Below the pieces are notes generated by a model that was not told the DNA's origin, did no database searches, and saw only the letters and a program-made list of their open reading frames with translations. A stretch of 64,000 nt of DNA from Stropharia rugosoannulata (lineage: Eukaryota > Basidiomycota > Agaricomycetes > Agaricales > Strophariaceae), in contig JANCIK010000008.1 of assembly GCA_028532985.1 (NCBI GenBank), forward strand, positions 1,054,001 to 1,118,000. Reading direction: 5' to 3'. Positions 1 through 12,686 of the stretch are shown here, piece by piece. The position numbers were made by a program, and so were the translations under genes. Within the stretch, counting starts at the first letter, position 1. Every line of letters begins with the position of its first letter.

Positions 1-1700
1 CACGTCCATCCCAGAATATACCAACACCGACAACTCCCGCTTCCGCAGCCGTCTCGCATGATGCGTCGCGCTCCCTTAACAGTTAGTCTCTGTCGCTACA
101 CCCATGTCCCCTCGCCCTGTCCTCTGCGTACCAAAACTGGCTTCTGTCCCATTTCAGTGCGAGTCAGGGATGTATGCCTTTGCTCCGTCCCATACCTCTG
201 TCCGCTCCCCATGGGCCGCTCCTCTTCCGGCCACCATTCATACGTCCTCTACTTCGTCCCCCGTCCCCTTATCTCATATGTATACCTCGTCTGGTCGCGT
301 CTCGGGAAGGATCCTATCACCCACTGCACACAAAATGGTTCAATGAAAGTTGCACCCACCTCCCAACTCTATCTCACATCCATCATTAACCCGGACCAAC
401 TCCAAGTACTCATTCTTGCGACTGCGCCTACCCAGCTTTCTCTAGTACTGACACCGTCCCTGAGGCCTGAGCTGCCTTGGCATCGGTCTCGTGCCTAGCA
501 GTGCTTCTGCACCAGTGCCCTGACCCCCTACCACATGCACCCAGCGCATTACCCTCATTGTCTGCACCCACGCCCACACGCTCTGGGGGACCCGCAATGG
601 CGACCCTCATGGGCGGTGCCCGGGGCCATTAGGCATCATTGGTCTCGTCCTGCGTGCCCTCGTCCGGTCCTCCGCGCTCTCGCATCCCCAGTCCCCATTC
701 CAATGCCTGCATTGTCAGTGCCACAGTATCCTGCCTCGCCGTGAACAATTCACTGCTCTGTACCCCTAGACCAAGGTCTGAAGCCTGCCACAGGTTGCTA
801 GTGCCCACCAACCTCACCGTTTGACATCTATGCGGTCCTGGAATCCTTGGACCTTTCCATGTGTTTCCACTGCGTCCGTGTCTTCCCTTGCCTCGAGTTT
901 GCTGCAAACTGGGACGTTACGGTTAAGTTACGGTAAGCGCCCACGTTTTTAGTTGCATATAGTGACGTCGCACATCTGTCCCCAGCACCTGCTGCACCCG
1001 TCCTCCCAAGGATCAATGACCCAAAATGGTGTTCCACCCCCGCACCAGGCCCTACTTCAAGTGTTCACTGCCGTCCATCCTCATGTCACCCATAATGGAC
1101 ATGCAGGTGATGGATAGACGGACACGTGCGCATGCTATTCACGACGGAAGGCGTACGAGAGGAATAGTCCCATCACGCTGCTCTTCAAGCGCCCGACTTA
1201 CCTCTCATCCCATCTCAGCAACAGGCATGTCATCCCTGGTCTCATCGCTTGCATCAGAGCGTCGAACACGTAACACAGTTCCGTCTGTTCTGAGAAGGCA
1301 CCCTCTTTCATCTCTCCCCGTCCTCTCACCGCAGTCACTCGCATTCGCCATCCCTGGCTTCCCTTAGCCTGTCACTCACATTCATACCTCGTCTCGTTGC
1401 CTACCCACCTCCCCTGATCAGTGGCAATCAGTCTCGATATAATTTGCATTTTCCTGGCCATGCATCTTCGCCCTCGCGCCAGGTGATTCAAATTTAATAC
1501 ATTGGTGCTCTTTATGTTCTCCCCGATATCCTGGCTGTACACAGAACCAAGGCGCTGTGCCAAGTAGCGGAGCCGGGCCTTTTTAGCCGGGAGCGTACTT
1601 CGATGTAGGACCCTTACAATACATCCATTCGCAATTCGGTGCTTCTACAGACAGCACGAGAAAAAACATTTTATAATTCAAGCTTGGTGAGAACTCAAAT
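1..1700. repeat. C/T-rich non-coding repeat DNA
   Basis: No coding region is credible here. The plus strand is strongly pyrimidine-rich and has the same texture as the repeat modules at 10.4-12.1 and 13.9-15.2 kb, with phrases such as CATACCTCT followed by CCGGC-type words. The short open frames on both strands overlap each other and have no recognisable domain or codon pattern. I infer a decayed copy of the dispersed repeat family of this window. The stretch ends next to the 3' end of the broken F-box gene. Confidence 0.5.
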
Positions 1701-1707
1701 GTAGTCG

Positions 1708-3294
1708 TTACTTTGCATCGTAAGTTGCATACGTTCCGTCCTCCCATAGGACATAGTGAATATCAATGTAGAAGCCGTCAGAAAGTATGTCTAGCAGCTC
1801 CTCAACCGCCATCACATCCTCCGCCTTGACAGTAATAGCAAGCCTCAGGAACTTCCACGCTGCCAACTTGCCGGGGATGGCGCGCTTCTGCATAAGAAAG
1901 GCATGGAAAGTGCTGAAACAGAGGATGGGAAACACCTCTTGTATGTCCAAGTACTCTAGCTTCGGACATATTATATCGCCTGTGTTATCCGCGTCAACCA
2001 GTCTTGTCATCAACTTGTCATAAGCCACGTCCCAATGTGATCTGTCCTCCGTAAATGATGGAATGTTAGTCGCACGGACGAGATGCGGGCAATAACGAAG
2101 TGCTTCAATGACGAGATCCGAGGCTGCCTCTGAGCGGATGTCCAGGGTTGTTATGTTTTGCCCGCACCGGAGAAAATCTGTGATGCTAGGATGAAGGAAC
2201 TCCCTATAGTATTCAAGATGTTGCATGCTAGGCGCACGGATATATTCGGTAACGAGTGAGTTTGGATTAAAACCGTCCATTTCAATAGCGTCCAAGAACT
2301 GCAGAGCTGGAAGCTCTATGCGAAGTTCTGTACTAGGACTGTCATCCGTCAGGCTGTACAAGCAGAGGTGAAGCTCGATGAGTGAAATACATTGGCATAG
2401 GGTGGTTACAATGTTGGATATAGAGCAACTCCATACATTAGCGGTGAGGTGAGTGACATTCAGTGACATTGAGTGGCGTAATGAATCTGTGAACCTGTCC
2501 AAACAGAGCCCGGATATTGTCGTTAATGTAGGGCAAGTAAGGATTGGAATGAAATGAAATGGGATCACGTCGTGATCTCCTCCACCGGATGGTTTCAAGA
2601 TCAGTGAACGAAGTACGGGGAGGTTATCCGGAGTCAATGGCTGCAGGTGTGATATCACCCTGTCGAAGACTTATTTCGAAAATGAAATAGTGATATCCCT
2701 CCACCGTGAATGACATGAAATCACGACTCCCATTAGAGAAGCGTCTTCTGTTTCGTGGGATGAGCCGCAGTATATTGTAAGGTTCAAGGGCAATACCCCA
2801 GAACGTCGAAGAAGCCATTCCTCCACGCCATACTGTCGAGCAGCCAAGGTGTCCACTGCATTACTGTCAATGCAGCTCAGCTTTGAAGAAGGAACCCTAA
2901 CGTTCACGGCAAGATCTGTCCACAATGTAGGCATATGTAATGCAATGTCCCGCAAGCCGCTGGAAATGCGAGTAAGAAGAACGGGAAATGTTCTGCGGGA
3001 CAATGTCGGCGGGTGGTGTGGATCGCGACAGTTTTCAAAAGTACGGCATATAATGTCTTGCGGAACACGGCGTAATGGTGATAGGACACACTTGAGGCTG
3101 GCTTTTGTCTCCTCGAGAATGCTCATCCGTGTTTCAATCATTCTGCGCTGTACGTCCGAGTCTGTAGTAGTTTGTGCACCAAGCTCGACGATTTCGGTTT
3201 CGACGTGGGATAAAATGGCCTTTGCAGAAGCAATCTCGCAGTTGTTTGGTGCTCTGTTTGTGCTGAGTAGGTCCGGGGAGAGAGAGCTGAGCAT
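1708..3294 (-). pseudogene. F-box protein gene, broken by one in-frame stop
   Basis: This is a paralogue of the F-box gene on the other strand at 3727. Reading the minus strand from the ATG at 3294, the frame runs through the family's N-terminal motif (DMLSS...LLSTNRAP), a heptad-rich helix, the F-box-like core (RRVPQDIIC) and the ISCHSRWRDI motif. It then meets a TAA at 2671-2673 and continues in the same frame to 1708 through the leucine-rich C-terminal half (ALRYCPHL, DADNTGDIICPKLE). No intron can remove the stop. In the other family members an ATG stands where this copy reads GTC (MPVD versus VPVD), so the original start may be lost too; the next Met is used here. Without the stop it would be about 528 aa, close to its siblings. 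I infer a recent pseudogene, or at most a truncated F-box protein of about 207 aa. Confidence 0.8.
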
Positions 3295-3726
3295 GTCCAC
3301 AGGGACGACATACAATCCGTGAAAGCAGATACAAGACAGTTGCAAACCAACTTGCAAGACAGATAACGAACAGATATTGGCTCTTTATTTGGCAGATAAA
3401 CGAAAACCAAACAATCCTGTATTTGGTTTGAATGGAGATACCACACAAGACGACTAACAAACGATGGTCTGCTGCGGACTGCTTCATGCTTGCTTCCTGC
3501 CTGATTTATCTCCTTGCCACACAACAGCCTCCCCTTGCCTCATCTCTATATCAATAGTGTACGCCTACTGTGACACAAAGCCTGCTCTACCAGCGTGCAT
3601 AGCAAATCAAGTCCTCCTGTATTTCCAGTGAGTCGGACCGAGTCCCAATTCCGTCACCATTGACTCTGACAATCGGATATCAGGATCAATTCAATAATAC
3701 ATTCCTGAAAGTTATATAGATCGACA
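3295..3726. promoter_or_regulatory. Shared intergenic region of two divergent F-box genes
   Basis: About 430 bp separate the start codons of the two head-to-head F-box genes, so both promoters must lie here. A TATATAG lies just upstream of the plus-strand ATG. No other element is recognised. Confidence 0.35.
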
Positions 3727-5283
3727 ATGGATATGCTCAGCCCCCTCCCCCTTGATCTACTCCTCTCAAACAGAGCGCCAACCGACGCCGAGTTGACCAC
3801 TGCGAGGGTGATGTCTCTTCGCCTTGAGGATGAAATCTCAACGCTTCATGCACAAATTGCAGAAGCGAAGTCCCGACTTAGGAAGCTTAAATCTTCAAGG
3901 AAGGATCTTAATTGTATTCTGGCCCCAATCCGCCGTGTACCCCAAGACATCATATGCCTTATCTTTGAACACTGTATCGATGAAGATTCTTTGCCCACTA
4001 TGTCTACTAAAATGGCGCCTTTACTTCTTACCCGCATATCTAGTGGCTTTCGGAGAATCGCATTAGCTTTACCTACTGTGTCGACGGCAGTGAAATTCGA
4101 AATTGGGACATACGGTGATTATAACGATCAATATCTGAAAACTCTGGCCATTCAGAAATCTACAATGGAAGAGTGGCTTGTCCGATCTGCTTCTTATCCA
4201 TTGCGAATTTCCCTTGACTACAAGGATTTCAAAGGCGAAACACACGATAAAGCGATATCACTATATCTTGAAATGACAAATATCGTGATTTCATGTCACA
4301 GTCGTTGGAGAGACATCAGCATTACGTTCTGCGACAAGTTGCTCGATAACTTGCTATCTCAACTGAATTCACTTGATCCAGATAGCCTCCCTTGGCTTCG
4401 GTCACTCCGCTTCGAGAAAATGGATATCGATGGTGCAGGAAACATAGCCAACATGGGGTTTTTCCCTCTTCTTACTTGTCCTGGCTTGGAGGGGGTGGGT
4501 GGGTTTCTTTTCGATCACCTACGCGGTCGCATGGACGTACTGAGTCGAACCTTCGCAAACCTGACTCACCTGGAGCTTGGTATGAAACAATCTTCTATTT
4601 TGGAGGTTGGGGCCGCGCTGGGTCAATGCAGTTCGCTCGAGGAACTTCGTCTCTTTATATTTGACGTTGTTGGTAATATTCCAGACGACGACTTTCGCAT
4701 ACACCTGCCACTCTTGAGGGACCTTGATCTTAACAACAAAGTAGATGACCGTGATGACTTTACAATGACCAATTACATCAATGCTCCAAAACTGAAACAA
4801 TTCCGTTTTGAAAGACCTTTTGCCGATCCAATTAGTATCACCGACTTTTTCATGCGCTCACCAAGCATAAAATCATTAAATTTCGATGCTGAAATGTCAT
4901 CCGCTCTCTTAATTGAAGCTCTTGGCTATTGCTCGCAGCTTACACATCTGCACTTATATCCAAGGTTCACAGAGGCGGAGCAGATATCACGGGGAGCGGC
5001 GTATGACAAGTTGTTCACACGATTTGTGGATGCCGATAATACAGGCAATGTCATATGTCCAATGCTGGAGTGTCTCACTATTGAAGCATACCCCATTCCA
5101 ATCATAAATTTCGCAACTCTCTATGCTTTAGTCACACGCAAAAGTTTACACCCTCAAGCAGGTTTAGCGCCATGGACCTTTCTAGGAATTCCAACTAAAT
5201 GCAGGAAGCAGGATGGGACGGCATTGGAGGAGCTATTAGAGCGGTGCAACCCATCAAAAATCAACCTACATTTACCATACTAG
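3727..5283 (+). CDS. F-box domain protein, intact
   Basis: Single-exon gene of 518 aa. Residues 1-20 are the conserved start of this local family (MDMLSPLPLDLL, SNRAPTDAEL). Residues about 26-62 form a charged heptad-type helix (probable coiled coil). Residues about 66-115 are the F-box-like segment (APIRRVPQDIICLIFEHC, then LLTRISSGFRRIAL). The rest is leucine-rich with irregular repeats (FFPLLTCPGLEG, LTHLELG, CSSLEELRLF, ALGYCSQLTHLHL), as in agaricomycete F-box/LRR-like proteins. Known role of the family: the F-box binds Skp1 in an SCF ubiquitin ligase and the C-terminal repeats bind a target; the target is unknown. The start is chosen because family members share the motif directly after Met. 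It is divergent from a broken paralogue at 1708-3294. Confidence 0.85.
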   Translation: MDMLSPLPLDLLLSNRAPTDAELTTARVMSLRLEDEISTLHAQIAEAKSRLRKLKSSRKDLNCILAPIRRVPQDIICLIFEHCIDEDSLPTMSTKMAPLLLTRISSGFRRIALALPTVSTAVKFEIGTYGDYNDQYLKTLAIQKSTMEEWLVRSASYPLRISLDYKDFKGETHDKAISLYLEMTNIVISCHSRWRDISITFCDKLLDNLLSQLNSLDPDSLPWLRSLRFEKMDIDGAGNIANMGFFPLLTCPGLEGVGGFLFDHLRGRMDVLSRTFANLTHLELGMKQSSILEVGAALGQCSSLEELRLFIFDVVGNIPDDDFRIHLPLLRDLDLNNKVDDRDDFTMTNYINAPKLKQFRFERPFADPISITDFFMRSPSIKSLNFDAEMSSALLIEALGYCSQLTHLHLYPRFTEAEQISRGAAYDKLFTRFVDADNTGNVICPMLECLTIEAYPIPIINFATLYALVTRKSLHPQAGLAPWTFLGIPTKCRKQDGTALEELLERCNPSKINLHLPY

Positions 5284-6705
5284 CTAACAGAAAAGGAGTT
5301 GGGAATGTACTAGTATACAGCGGCTGTACTATACAATTCAGAGCTTTTATACCAATGTTAATCCGCTTCATGGAGTTAATATATTGTATTTATTTGTGAG
5401 ATTTATTTATGTGACAATCAAGAGGTGCCTTGGGCTATGTCTCCCTGGGCTGCACAAGGACATGATCCTTGATTTTCACTGTATCTTCTGACGGTTAATT
5501 ATTATGCCGGGAGTTCTCCCTGGTACAGGATGCTGTTCTGGGGCTTGTCAACCTCCCAGTCTCTCTGTCCAATATCCGCATTCTCAGATACCTCTGCTTC
5601 ACCATCATCTGTTCCATTTTCATTTGTCTAGTTAGTAAGCCAATCCATCAATAATTTCAACCCAACTTCTTGCCATTGCTCAGTCCTGATTGACCCCGCT
5701 TGTAGTAATGCATCACTTAGATCTGTTCAAAATACCCCAAACTCTGCCCAGTCACTCCGTCTCCGCTGCTTCATCTTTGCCGCTGTCCGTAGTCTTGCAT
5801 CCTGCATACAGTGTTTTGCATGTTGTTTGCAGTTGGTTTCCAACGAGCAAGAGGTTTCCCATGCTCACATGCTCCGAGCAGTCTCCCGGGGGAGCTAGAG
5901 GGTGCTGAACAAGCAGCCATCATCGGCATTAGCAGAATACAACATGCTGTGGTTACGCATGCTGATACACACAGCACATGTCCGATCTGGAAGAGATTCA
6001 GGTGTTTTGCTTTTACTTTTCTAATAATAGTGCCTATTATTGTAGCAAAATGCATCAATTATATCCATTAAATTCTCTTTCTTCTTTGCAGATAATGCAA
6101 AGATAATGTTGATATCGAGACACACTGCAGAACCACGGCGTGCGGCGGGTGTGGCAATGCCGATGATGGCCGCGTGGACCGTGAGCATGGGAAACCTCTC
6201 GCTCTGCAAAACAATATGCCAGACATCTGTAACATCATTCTGCGCAGCACACCTCTACTAGGCATGGTGATCACGATAGGTGATAAAAGAACAGAGAACA
6301 AAAGAGTATGATGTAGCCTAAGCAACAATTGTCATGGAAATAAAACAGGTAGGTTATAGTCTGTTGGGGTACTGCCCCTGAATAGAGTTTTAAGTATTAA
6401 AAAATGACCAATCCCTTTTTGTCTACTACGTAGATTGATTACTGAATTCCAAGTTCGATGAAGAATTGCACTTTAAAGAATAAGGTTTACCATGCTGTCT
6501 ATTTATGGAAATCATTAAATCGATCTTTACAGGCAGCATTTAAATGAGCTTGTGTAGATCACATGCCGACCATCTTAGAATCATCTTAGAATCAGAAATT
6601 ACACAGCTATATTTTTGCTGAAGCGATTTGATTGATATAGGTAAGATATGTGCATATAAGTACCCTCATGCTCTATTTGAAACCGTAGCTTATACCTCTC
6701 TGATA
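5284..6705. other. Non-coding stretch with an internal inverted repeat
   Basis: No gene is recognised between the F-box gene and the membrane protein gene. The only structure seen is the inverted repeat listed separately (5845-6204). The remainder is AT-rich and without long credible frames. Confidence 0.4.
5845..6204. repeat. Small inverted-repeat element (possible MITE)
   Basis: Bases 5845-5868 (GAGCAAGAGGTTTCCC, ending GCTCAC) recur reverse-complemented at 6181-6204 with one mismatch. A second block, GCCATCATCGGCATT at 5916-5930, recurs inverted at 6156-6170. Weaker similarity continues outward (CATACAGTGTTTTGCA against CATATTGTTTTGCA). The two nested pairs at comparable spacing point to one palindromic element of roughly 430 bp. 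No target duplication was identified. Confidence 0.5.
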
Positions 6706-8240
6706 ATGACTGTAACCATTGTTGTCGATGACTCCGACCCGAGTATACAGTATAATTTTGCAGGGTCGGATCTCCCTCCGCCACCCATTATCACCAATGG
6801 TACATTACTGGATAATGCCATAGGAAACACCTTGCACAATGTTTCGTTGAGTGGTACATCTATTGCCTTCAATTTCACAGGTCTTTTGTCCAAACCTTTG
6901 TCCAGTCGATAATCTTGGGCTGATACTCCGTAGGAGGTTACGTTGGTGTCCATGCTGTGCTTTTATCAGGCCCTGCTCTGGCGGTCCCATATCCATGGTT
7001 TTGTGAAGTTGATGGGAACCCCACATATCCAGTGGCAATAGAAGTAAGACCGGAGCCTGCCATAACAAGAATATGCTCGCAAGACGGATTGAGCACCAAT
7101 TCAAGTCATACTGTAACTTTTAGCAGTGGGTTGAACCCAGATATTGATGTATTATTTGATTTCATTGAATATCTTCCTCCAACTATTAACAACTCACAAA
7201 TATATCCATACCTCTCTGTCAGCATTGATGATCCAACCATCCAACAAAATGGCACATGGACTAATTTTGACGCTGATGACAGAACCCCTATGCTTTCCCT
7301 TAACGGATTTGACAGTTTCCTGACATATACTTTCAATGGTGTGTTCATTGATTTTTTGTTTTATCTCCAATACTGAAATAGATGAATAACTCATCTCTAT
7401 GAAGGCACAGCAATTGTTGCGCTTGGTGGTGCAGTTAACACTGTCGCCACTGGCAATTACTCGGTTGATGCACAGCCTTACTCGACATTCCAGATTGACC
7501 AAAGCTTGAATATCAACATCATAGGCGGAACTAAGCCGGGCAGAGTTTTATTTTCTGTGTTAGACCTCAGTCCTACAGAGGAACACACACTAAGGATGCC
7601 TGGACCATTTAACAACTCCACTAATTTATGGGGAATACAGTCATTCATTGTCACAAACAGCTCCATGTTTTCATCAAACAACACTGGTGAGGTCCCATCT
7701 CCGCCTAAAACTACTTCAGTGACCACGCCAGCAAGGCAGAGCCCAGAAATTAAAGATAGTTCCCCAGACAAGAAAAATATTGCAGCAATTGCAATTGGAG
7801 TAGTTGTGACCTTTGGTGTTGGGCTTGCGACTATATTAATCTGGAGGCGACTACGCATAAAGAGAAGACGCCGCATGGAACAGAGCTCTCAAGCTCAACC
7901 AATGAGCTACTCGCTTCCAATTCGACATATGACGGTCCCTGCATTCAGGGAAATGAGGACCAAGTCTCGGTGTCACTCGGCACCAATAGGCACTGCCTTT
8001 GGTAATTTAGGAATCCAGCAACTGGGCACAGTCCCAATTGAACAACTAAATACTGGACAGCTTCACGTACCACACAATCTACCCGAGGCACAGCAGAGGG
8101 TCGCTGCAGAGGCTTCCAATCCTCTACGTGATGTAATGGTATGCGTTCAAGAAGAAGATAGTGGAATGCGAGTGGTGGAAAGCTCAGGAGAACAGGACAG
8201 CCATAATTTTATAGTACCACCAGCTTATACCGTAGCCTAA
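6706..8240 (+). CDS. Single-pass membrane protein with two extracellular beta-rich modules
   Basis: Three exons: 6706-6880, 6934-7338 and 7405-8240, with introns of 53 and 66 bp whose phases match and give 471 aa. The protein opens with VDDSDPSIQY, the hallmark start of a very common agaricomycete membrane-protein family, followed by GTSIAFNFTG. A second similar block (SIDDPTIQQNGTW, then SFLTYTFNGTAIVALGG) follows. N-glycosylation sites are frequent. Residues about 318-340 are one hydrophobic helix (NIAAIAIGVV, then GLATILIW) followed by RRLRIKRRRR, so the N-terminal part should be outside and the roughly 130-residue tail cytosolic. The family usually lacks a classical signal peptide, as here. 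Function is unknown; a cell-surface role is inferred from topology only. Confidence 0.75.
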
Positions 8241-10070
8241 CTTGAAATCTGCTATATACATTGTATACTTGCTGTCACTCTCATAACATGTCTTACTGTG
8301 GAAGGTTTGATGGATTGATAGGACATGAGCTTGGCCTACTAAGAGGCGACTGACATTCACCAGTTTAATTAAACTGTAGTGTATTATAGGTTTTACACTT
8401 GTTGTCAACACCAACGGCAGATTTGCACTGCTCTATACGGTCATGCTTTCCCATAATAAACACATGTTCAGACTGCCCTTGCCCAGTATTCTGTACTCAG
8501 GGCCTGGGTCATGAAGACGTAAGCATGTGGTGCGGCATATGCCCTGTTCTACGCGTGCTGAATGATACAACCCACCCCCCCAGTGGCAGCACACGACTTA
8601 CAAATAGTGTAATCAGCATTTACACGGTATTACCTTCTAAGAGGCAGTTGCGGATTTGCAGTAGTGTTCTTTTCTATTGAATGGGCGGAATATTGCTTTG
8701 GATATTCCCAGAGGCCCAAGATTGTCTAGAATAAAGCATTTCTTGCGTTTAGGCGAGCATTTCGAGACCAGTCCATTTTGCTGTATCTCTTTCGTGTCAC
8801 AGCAATGTGGGGGGATAATATCTCACCTAAATATTATGTATCGTAGGTATGACATGTGTAACTATCAGAATATGATTTGTTTCAGAGGTCATGTATTGAT
8901 GTCCTTATTTAAATCTGCACTGCCTACGCCAATCTGGAAAATGAAGACCAAATATGGCATGTTGCCATACATACTGTTATTGTGATACAACATCTGCCTT
9001 GAGGCCTGGGTTGATATGTCAGATGTTGTAACCCAGTGTTGCACTGATGATGTACAGTTACGTATTTGGTATTACTACCATGGGCGTGCTAACAAAGTTT
9101 TTTTCTATTCTCTCGGCACTTTTTGCATGACCCTAGAGAAGTCATAAGTTAACAGGACTCAAACAAATTTGTGATGAGGACAGGAGAGAGACAGGTACAG
9201 AAAGCAAGTAGTAATACATGTTGGGGCCAGAACACACGGTAATGGTGGAAGAATGGGAGCAATGAGCCCATAGGCACAAAGTACTGAGGTCTCGTGGATG
9301 GGAAACAATCAAAACTTGAACATGTCCCTGTCCTAGCGTTGCAATCTCCCCGTGAAGACCAAACTTGAAACGTTGAGCGCTGGAGACAAAGTGTCAAGTT
9401 AAATCCATAGCTCAATATACGTAGACCAGTCTTCCAGTAATTTTTAAGACAGATATCGTAACAGGCTATATTAACAAAGGCACAGGTCAAAAATAGTGAG
9501 AAAATATCAAGGGCAGACTCAATGACAGGTGGGGCAAGATAAAAGGAGATAATGTGCAGTGGTGTGGCAGTAGCAGGGATGTTTCAAGCAAGATTCTCGG
9601 GCATGCCTCTCGGCTGAGTGCCGGAGGGTGAATGCAGGTATAACCAGACGATTTTCAGTGTGAACGAGCATCTTTAAGTGAAAGTGTGGCCAGAGAACTG
9701 CCGATAAAGTTTGTTGGATACTGGGGACTAGCAACATGCAACCGGGTTGTGTAAATGAGCTTTATGGGAGTTGTAATCATAGCAGTAACCGGGTGAGCGT
9801 GATAGGCCCTATTGCCACTCTACAGGTTCATGTACTGCCTTTTACCAAGGATCGGCATATGGAAGGTAATACATGCTGGCTGAAATATTTGGCTGAACAA
9901 TTCAGAAGAGACCCTTGATGAGTTCTCCGAGTTTTCCTGGCGCTGGGCTAGACACTTTGGATGCAAGTTGAATGCAAGTTGTACGCGTAAAATGTGCGGG
10001 AATGCCCGAGCAGCTGCCATATCGGGTGTGGGGCTGTGCCAGATTTGGCACGCGGGGTGATTCACGGCTG
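8241..10070. other. Gene-poor stretch, nothing recognised
   Basis: Short overlapping frames only, none with a domain, splice pattern or family resemblance I can name. No terminal repeats or LTR ends were seen. Confidence 0.35.
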
Positions 10071-10074
10071 ACTG

Positions 10075-10410
10075 AAGTTACTGAACTGCTCTGAGTAGTG
10101 ACATATCCCTTTGTAATGGCTAGTAATGGTGTGTGTGCTCTCATTTCTTGTCTAACACTCTGAGATCTTGGATTGCTCAGTGCGTGGATGCAATGCTTCT
10201 TTGTCAGTGGCGACAGCTCACTCTATACCGGATGAACCTTGCGGCCCAGAAGTCCCTACGGGTGGTGTACCCACCCTGTCCCGGCGTCCCCTTTTTCACA
10301 CAGCCACGACTTTGACTAAACGGACACAGCTCGACCTCCCTCGCCCGTTCACCATCTGCTAAATCCGCTCCCGGACGCTCCCGGACGATGCAGCACTGTC
10401 CCGAGGCCGG
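10075..10410 (+). repeat. Dispersed repeat, inverted copy at 25450-25810
   Basis: The segment contains GACTTTGACTAAACGGACA, CCCTCGCCCGTTCA and the short tandem CTCCCGGACG x2. The same text is found reverse-complemented at about 25450-25810, including the tandem (GGGAGC, ATCC, GGGAGCGTCC) and TGAACTGCTCTGAGTAGTG. Similarity is high but interrupted by indels. No coding content. Confidence 0.7.
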
Positions 10411-10429
10411 TTGCTTCAAGTTGTCGTCG

Positions 10430-12100
10430 TTGCAGAGTCTCGCGTGTTTGCCTCTTCAGTCTCTCCACTGAGCCCGTCCACTCCCCTTGGTCCCCTTTCT
10501 CCCCTGTTTGTTTCCACGCCTGTATGATCCGAGCTAGATCCGTTCACTGTCCGCTGCGCCGTTGTTTGCTTCTTCACTTTGTCCACCAAGCCGGCCCACT
10601 CCCCTCAGCCCCCTTGGTCTCATCCCCCCTGTGTCCTTCCTCCGTTTGTTTCCACGCCTGCTTTGCTCCCAATCTATGTGACTCATGACTCTGATCCGTT
10701 CACTGTCCACCGCGCCGTTTCCCAGCCGCCCTCCGCAGCCATCCCCTGCTCCCAAGTCGCTACCATCACTCCAGCTGCTCCGACTCGGGGCCCGCGGTCC
10801 CGTCCCTGCGGCAAGCAGTTGACCCGCGTTGGTTGAACACCTCCCACCTCCCCTTACCCTCTTCCTCTCTCCTTCGATCTCGCTGCCAAGTGTCTGTCTC
10901 CATCCCTTTTCTCTCCTCAGCTCATGCCCGTCCCCCCATCGCCCGACTTAGAAGCGGCGGGGTACTGTTGCGCGTATCTAGTCTCACCGGTCAACCCGCC
11001 CCCGACCCGCCACATATCGGAATGTTGCATATATCATACACCATCTTAATCCCATGTAGTCCCTGCGGCCCCCGGCCGATGTGCTTGATCATGCATGCAC
11101 ACCCCGGACGGCCTCACTCAGCGCTCAAGCGCTCAACGTTCAACACTTAACATGAGCCCCGTGGGCCGTACACAATTCCATTCTGAAGGCCCATCGGGCA
11201 TGCATGAGCATGTACATCCTTCACCATCGCCCTCGCCCTCGCCCTCGCCCACCGCGCCCCACGTCTGGTCACGACCGTCCGCACTCCTCCGCCTCTATCC
11301 GCGCCCCATGGCCCATGGCCCGCCCCACCCCGCCCTGAACCAACTCATTGCGCGCAGTCCCTGCGGTCACCCGGCCGATGTTCGCACACCGAGTTCCTGC
11401 CATCACCTTGCCTGCCCCTCAGTCAGGCGGTCCCGCCCCTGTGACAAGGAGTCTCATTCTCGCTGGTCGAAACCCTCCCACGTCCCGTCACTAACTAGTA
11501 GCTTGTTCCGATTCGTCAAATACCCTTGCTCGAAGCTGGTATCTCCGGCGGCTGCCTGTCTCCATCACTTGTCCCCCCGTTATGATTCAACTGCAACCCT
11601 TACCCTGACTGCTTTAACTCACAGCCAAGCGGGGTTCAATGGCTACCCTTTCACCATAGCGCTCTCGCAGACCCCAACCCCAACAGATATACTCAGGTAT
11701 GTGTTGGTTCTCTTGACAATTATATCATCACACACACAGTCGTATGCCTACTATGATGGACTGTTAGCTAGCATCCTCACTTGCGGGTTGGAACACCCTC
11801 ACCTTGTAATCTCTATGATGGAAGCGGACTGATAACGCTTTTTGTTTAGGCCCGATGCTCAACAGGGAGCCATCGGCGATGGCTCCCGGCGATGGCCCAT
11901 CGCCGTCCCCTTCTCTTCGCGATAGGCCACGGGCAGTAAAGGATACTGATACGCGGATGACAGGCGGAGGGGACAAGGGGATCTCACGCCCGTCCCCATC
12001 ACATTATGGCCATAGCAGAAGCGGCAGCACACCGTAGGGTGTATCGAATTCCATTCGTCCGTCGCACATGCATGGGCACATACTTCCCTCGCCCTCGCCC
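10430..12100 (+). repeat. C/T-rich dispersed repeat module
   Basis: Pyrimidine-rich plus strand, no supported gene. Its first part (GTCCACTCCCCTTGGTCCC, TGTTTGTTTCCACGCCTG) recurs inverted at 22655-23060 and in related form at 47270-47340. A short GCCCTC microsatellite lies at about 11227-11252; its complement (GAGGGC) recurs in the purine-rich copies at 20.7 and 21.6 kb. The long open frames here reflect low stop density in C/T-rich DNA, not genes. Confidence 0.6.
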
Positions 12101-12510
12101 TTCCGCACTCCTCTGTCTCTACCTGCGCCCGTCTGCCTCCACTCACGCCCTAGACCCGCCATTGCACGCCTTCTGCGTACGTCCGAGCCCCGAGGTATAA
12201 CGATACTACGATGATCGGCGGTGGGGGGATCAGCACCCGTCCCCGTCCTGCTTCGGAATATTGCATATATCATGCATCATTCTCGACCCCTGCAGTCCCT
12301 GTGGTCCCCAGCCAACGTTCTCACTCGCTCTCGCACCCTCGCACTCGACCTACTCGCTCTTGCTCCCCACTGAGCTGCTCACTTATGCATACGTGCACAC
12401 AACCAATGTTCGCACCCAGCAGTGACCACGCGCCCCGTGAATCGCTGGGCGCAGAGTTCCGGGACACGGATGGAGGGCACGACTCTGCTAACGCGTCGTG
12501 TCGTTCTGCT

Positions 12511-12686
12511 GTATGTTGGTGGCGCATGCTCAAGGCCCGTCACTTCGACTCTTCATGGAACTGGGCGCGTCAAGATGCCCTTATCATGTTCTACAACAGT
12601 ATGTTGGTGGCGCATGCTCAAGGCCCGTCACTTCGACTCTTCGTGGAACTGGGCGCGTCAAGATGCCCTTATCATGTTCTACAACA
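12511..12686 (+). repeat. 88-bp tandem duplication
   Basis: The unit starting GTATGTTGGTGGCGCATGCT at 12511 is repeated head-to-tail at 12599, with one visible substitution (CTTCATGG against CTTCGTGG). The duplication sits at the left edge of the block that is missing from the right arm. Confidence 0.9.

Noticed and set aside
58..1367. Several open frames of 60-146 codons in the first 1.4 kb
   Set aside because: They overlap on both strands, are dominated by Pro, Ser and Arg from C/T-rich DNA and have no domain or splice logic; the same kind of frame appears in every copy of the repeat family.
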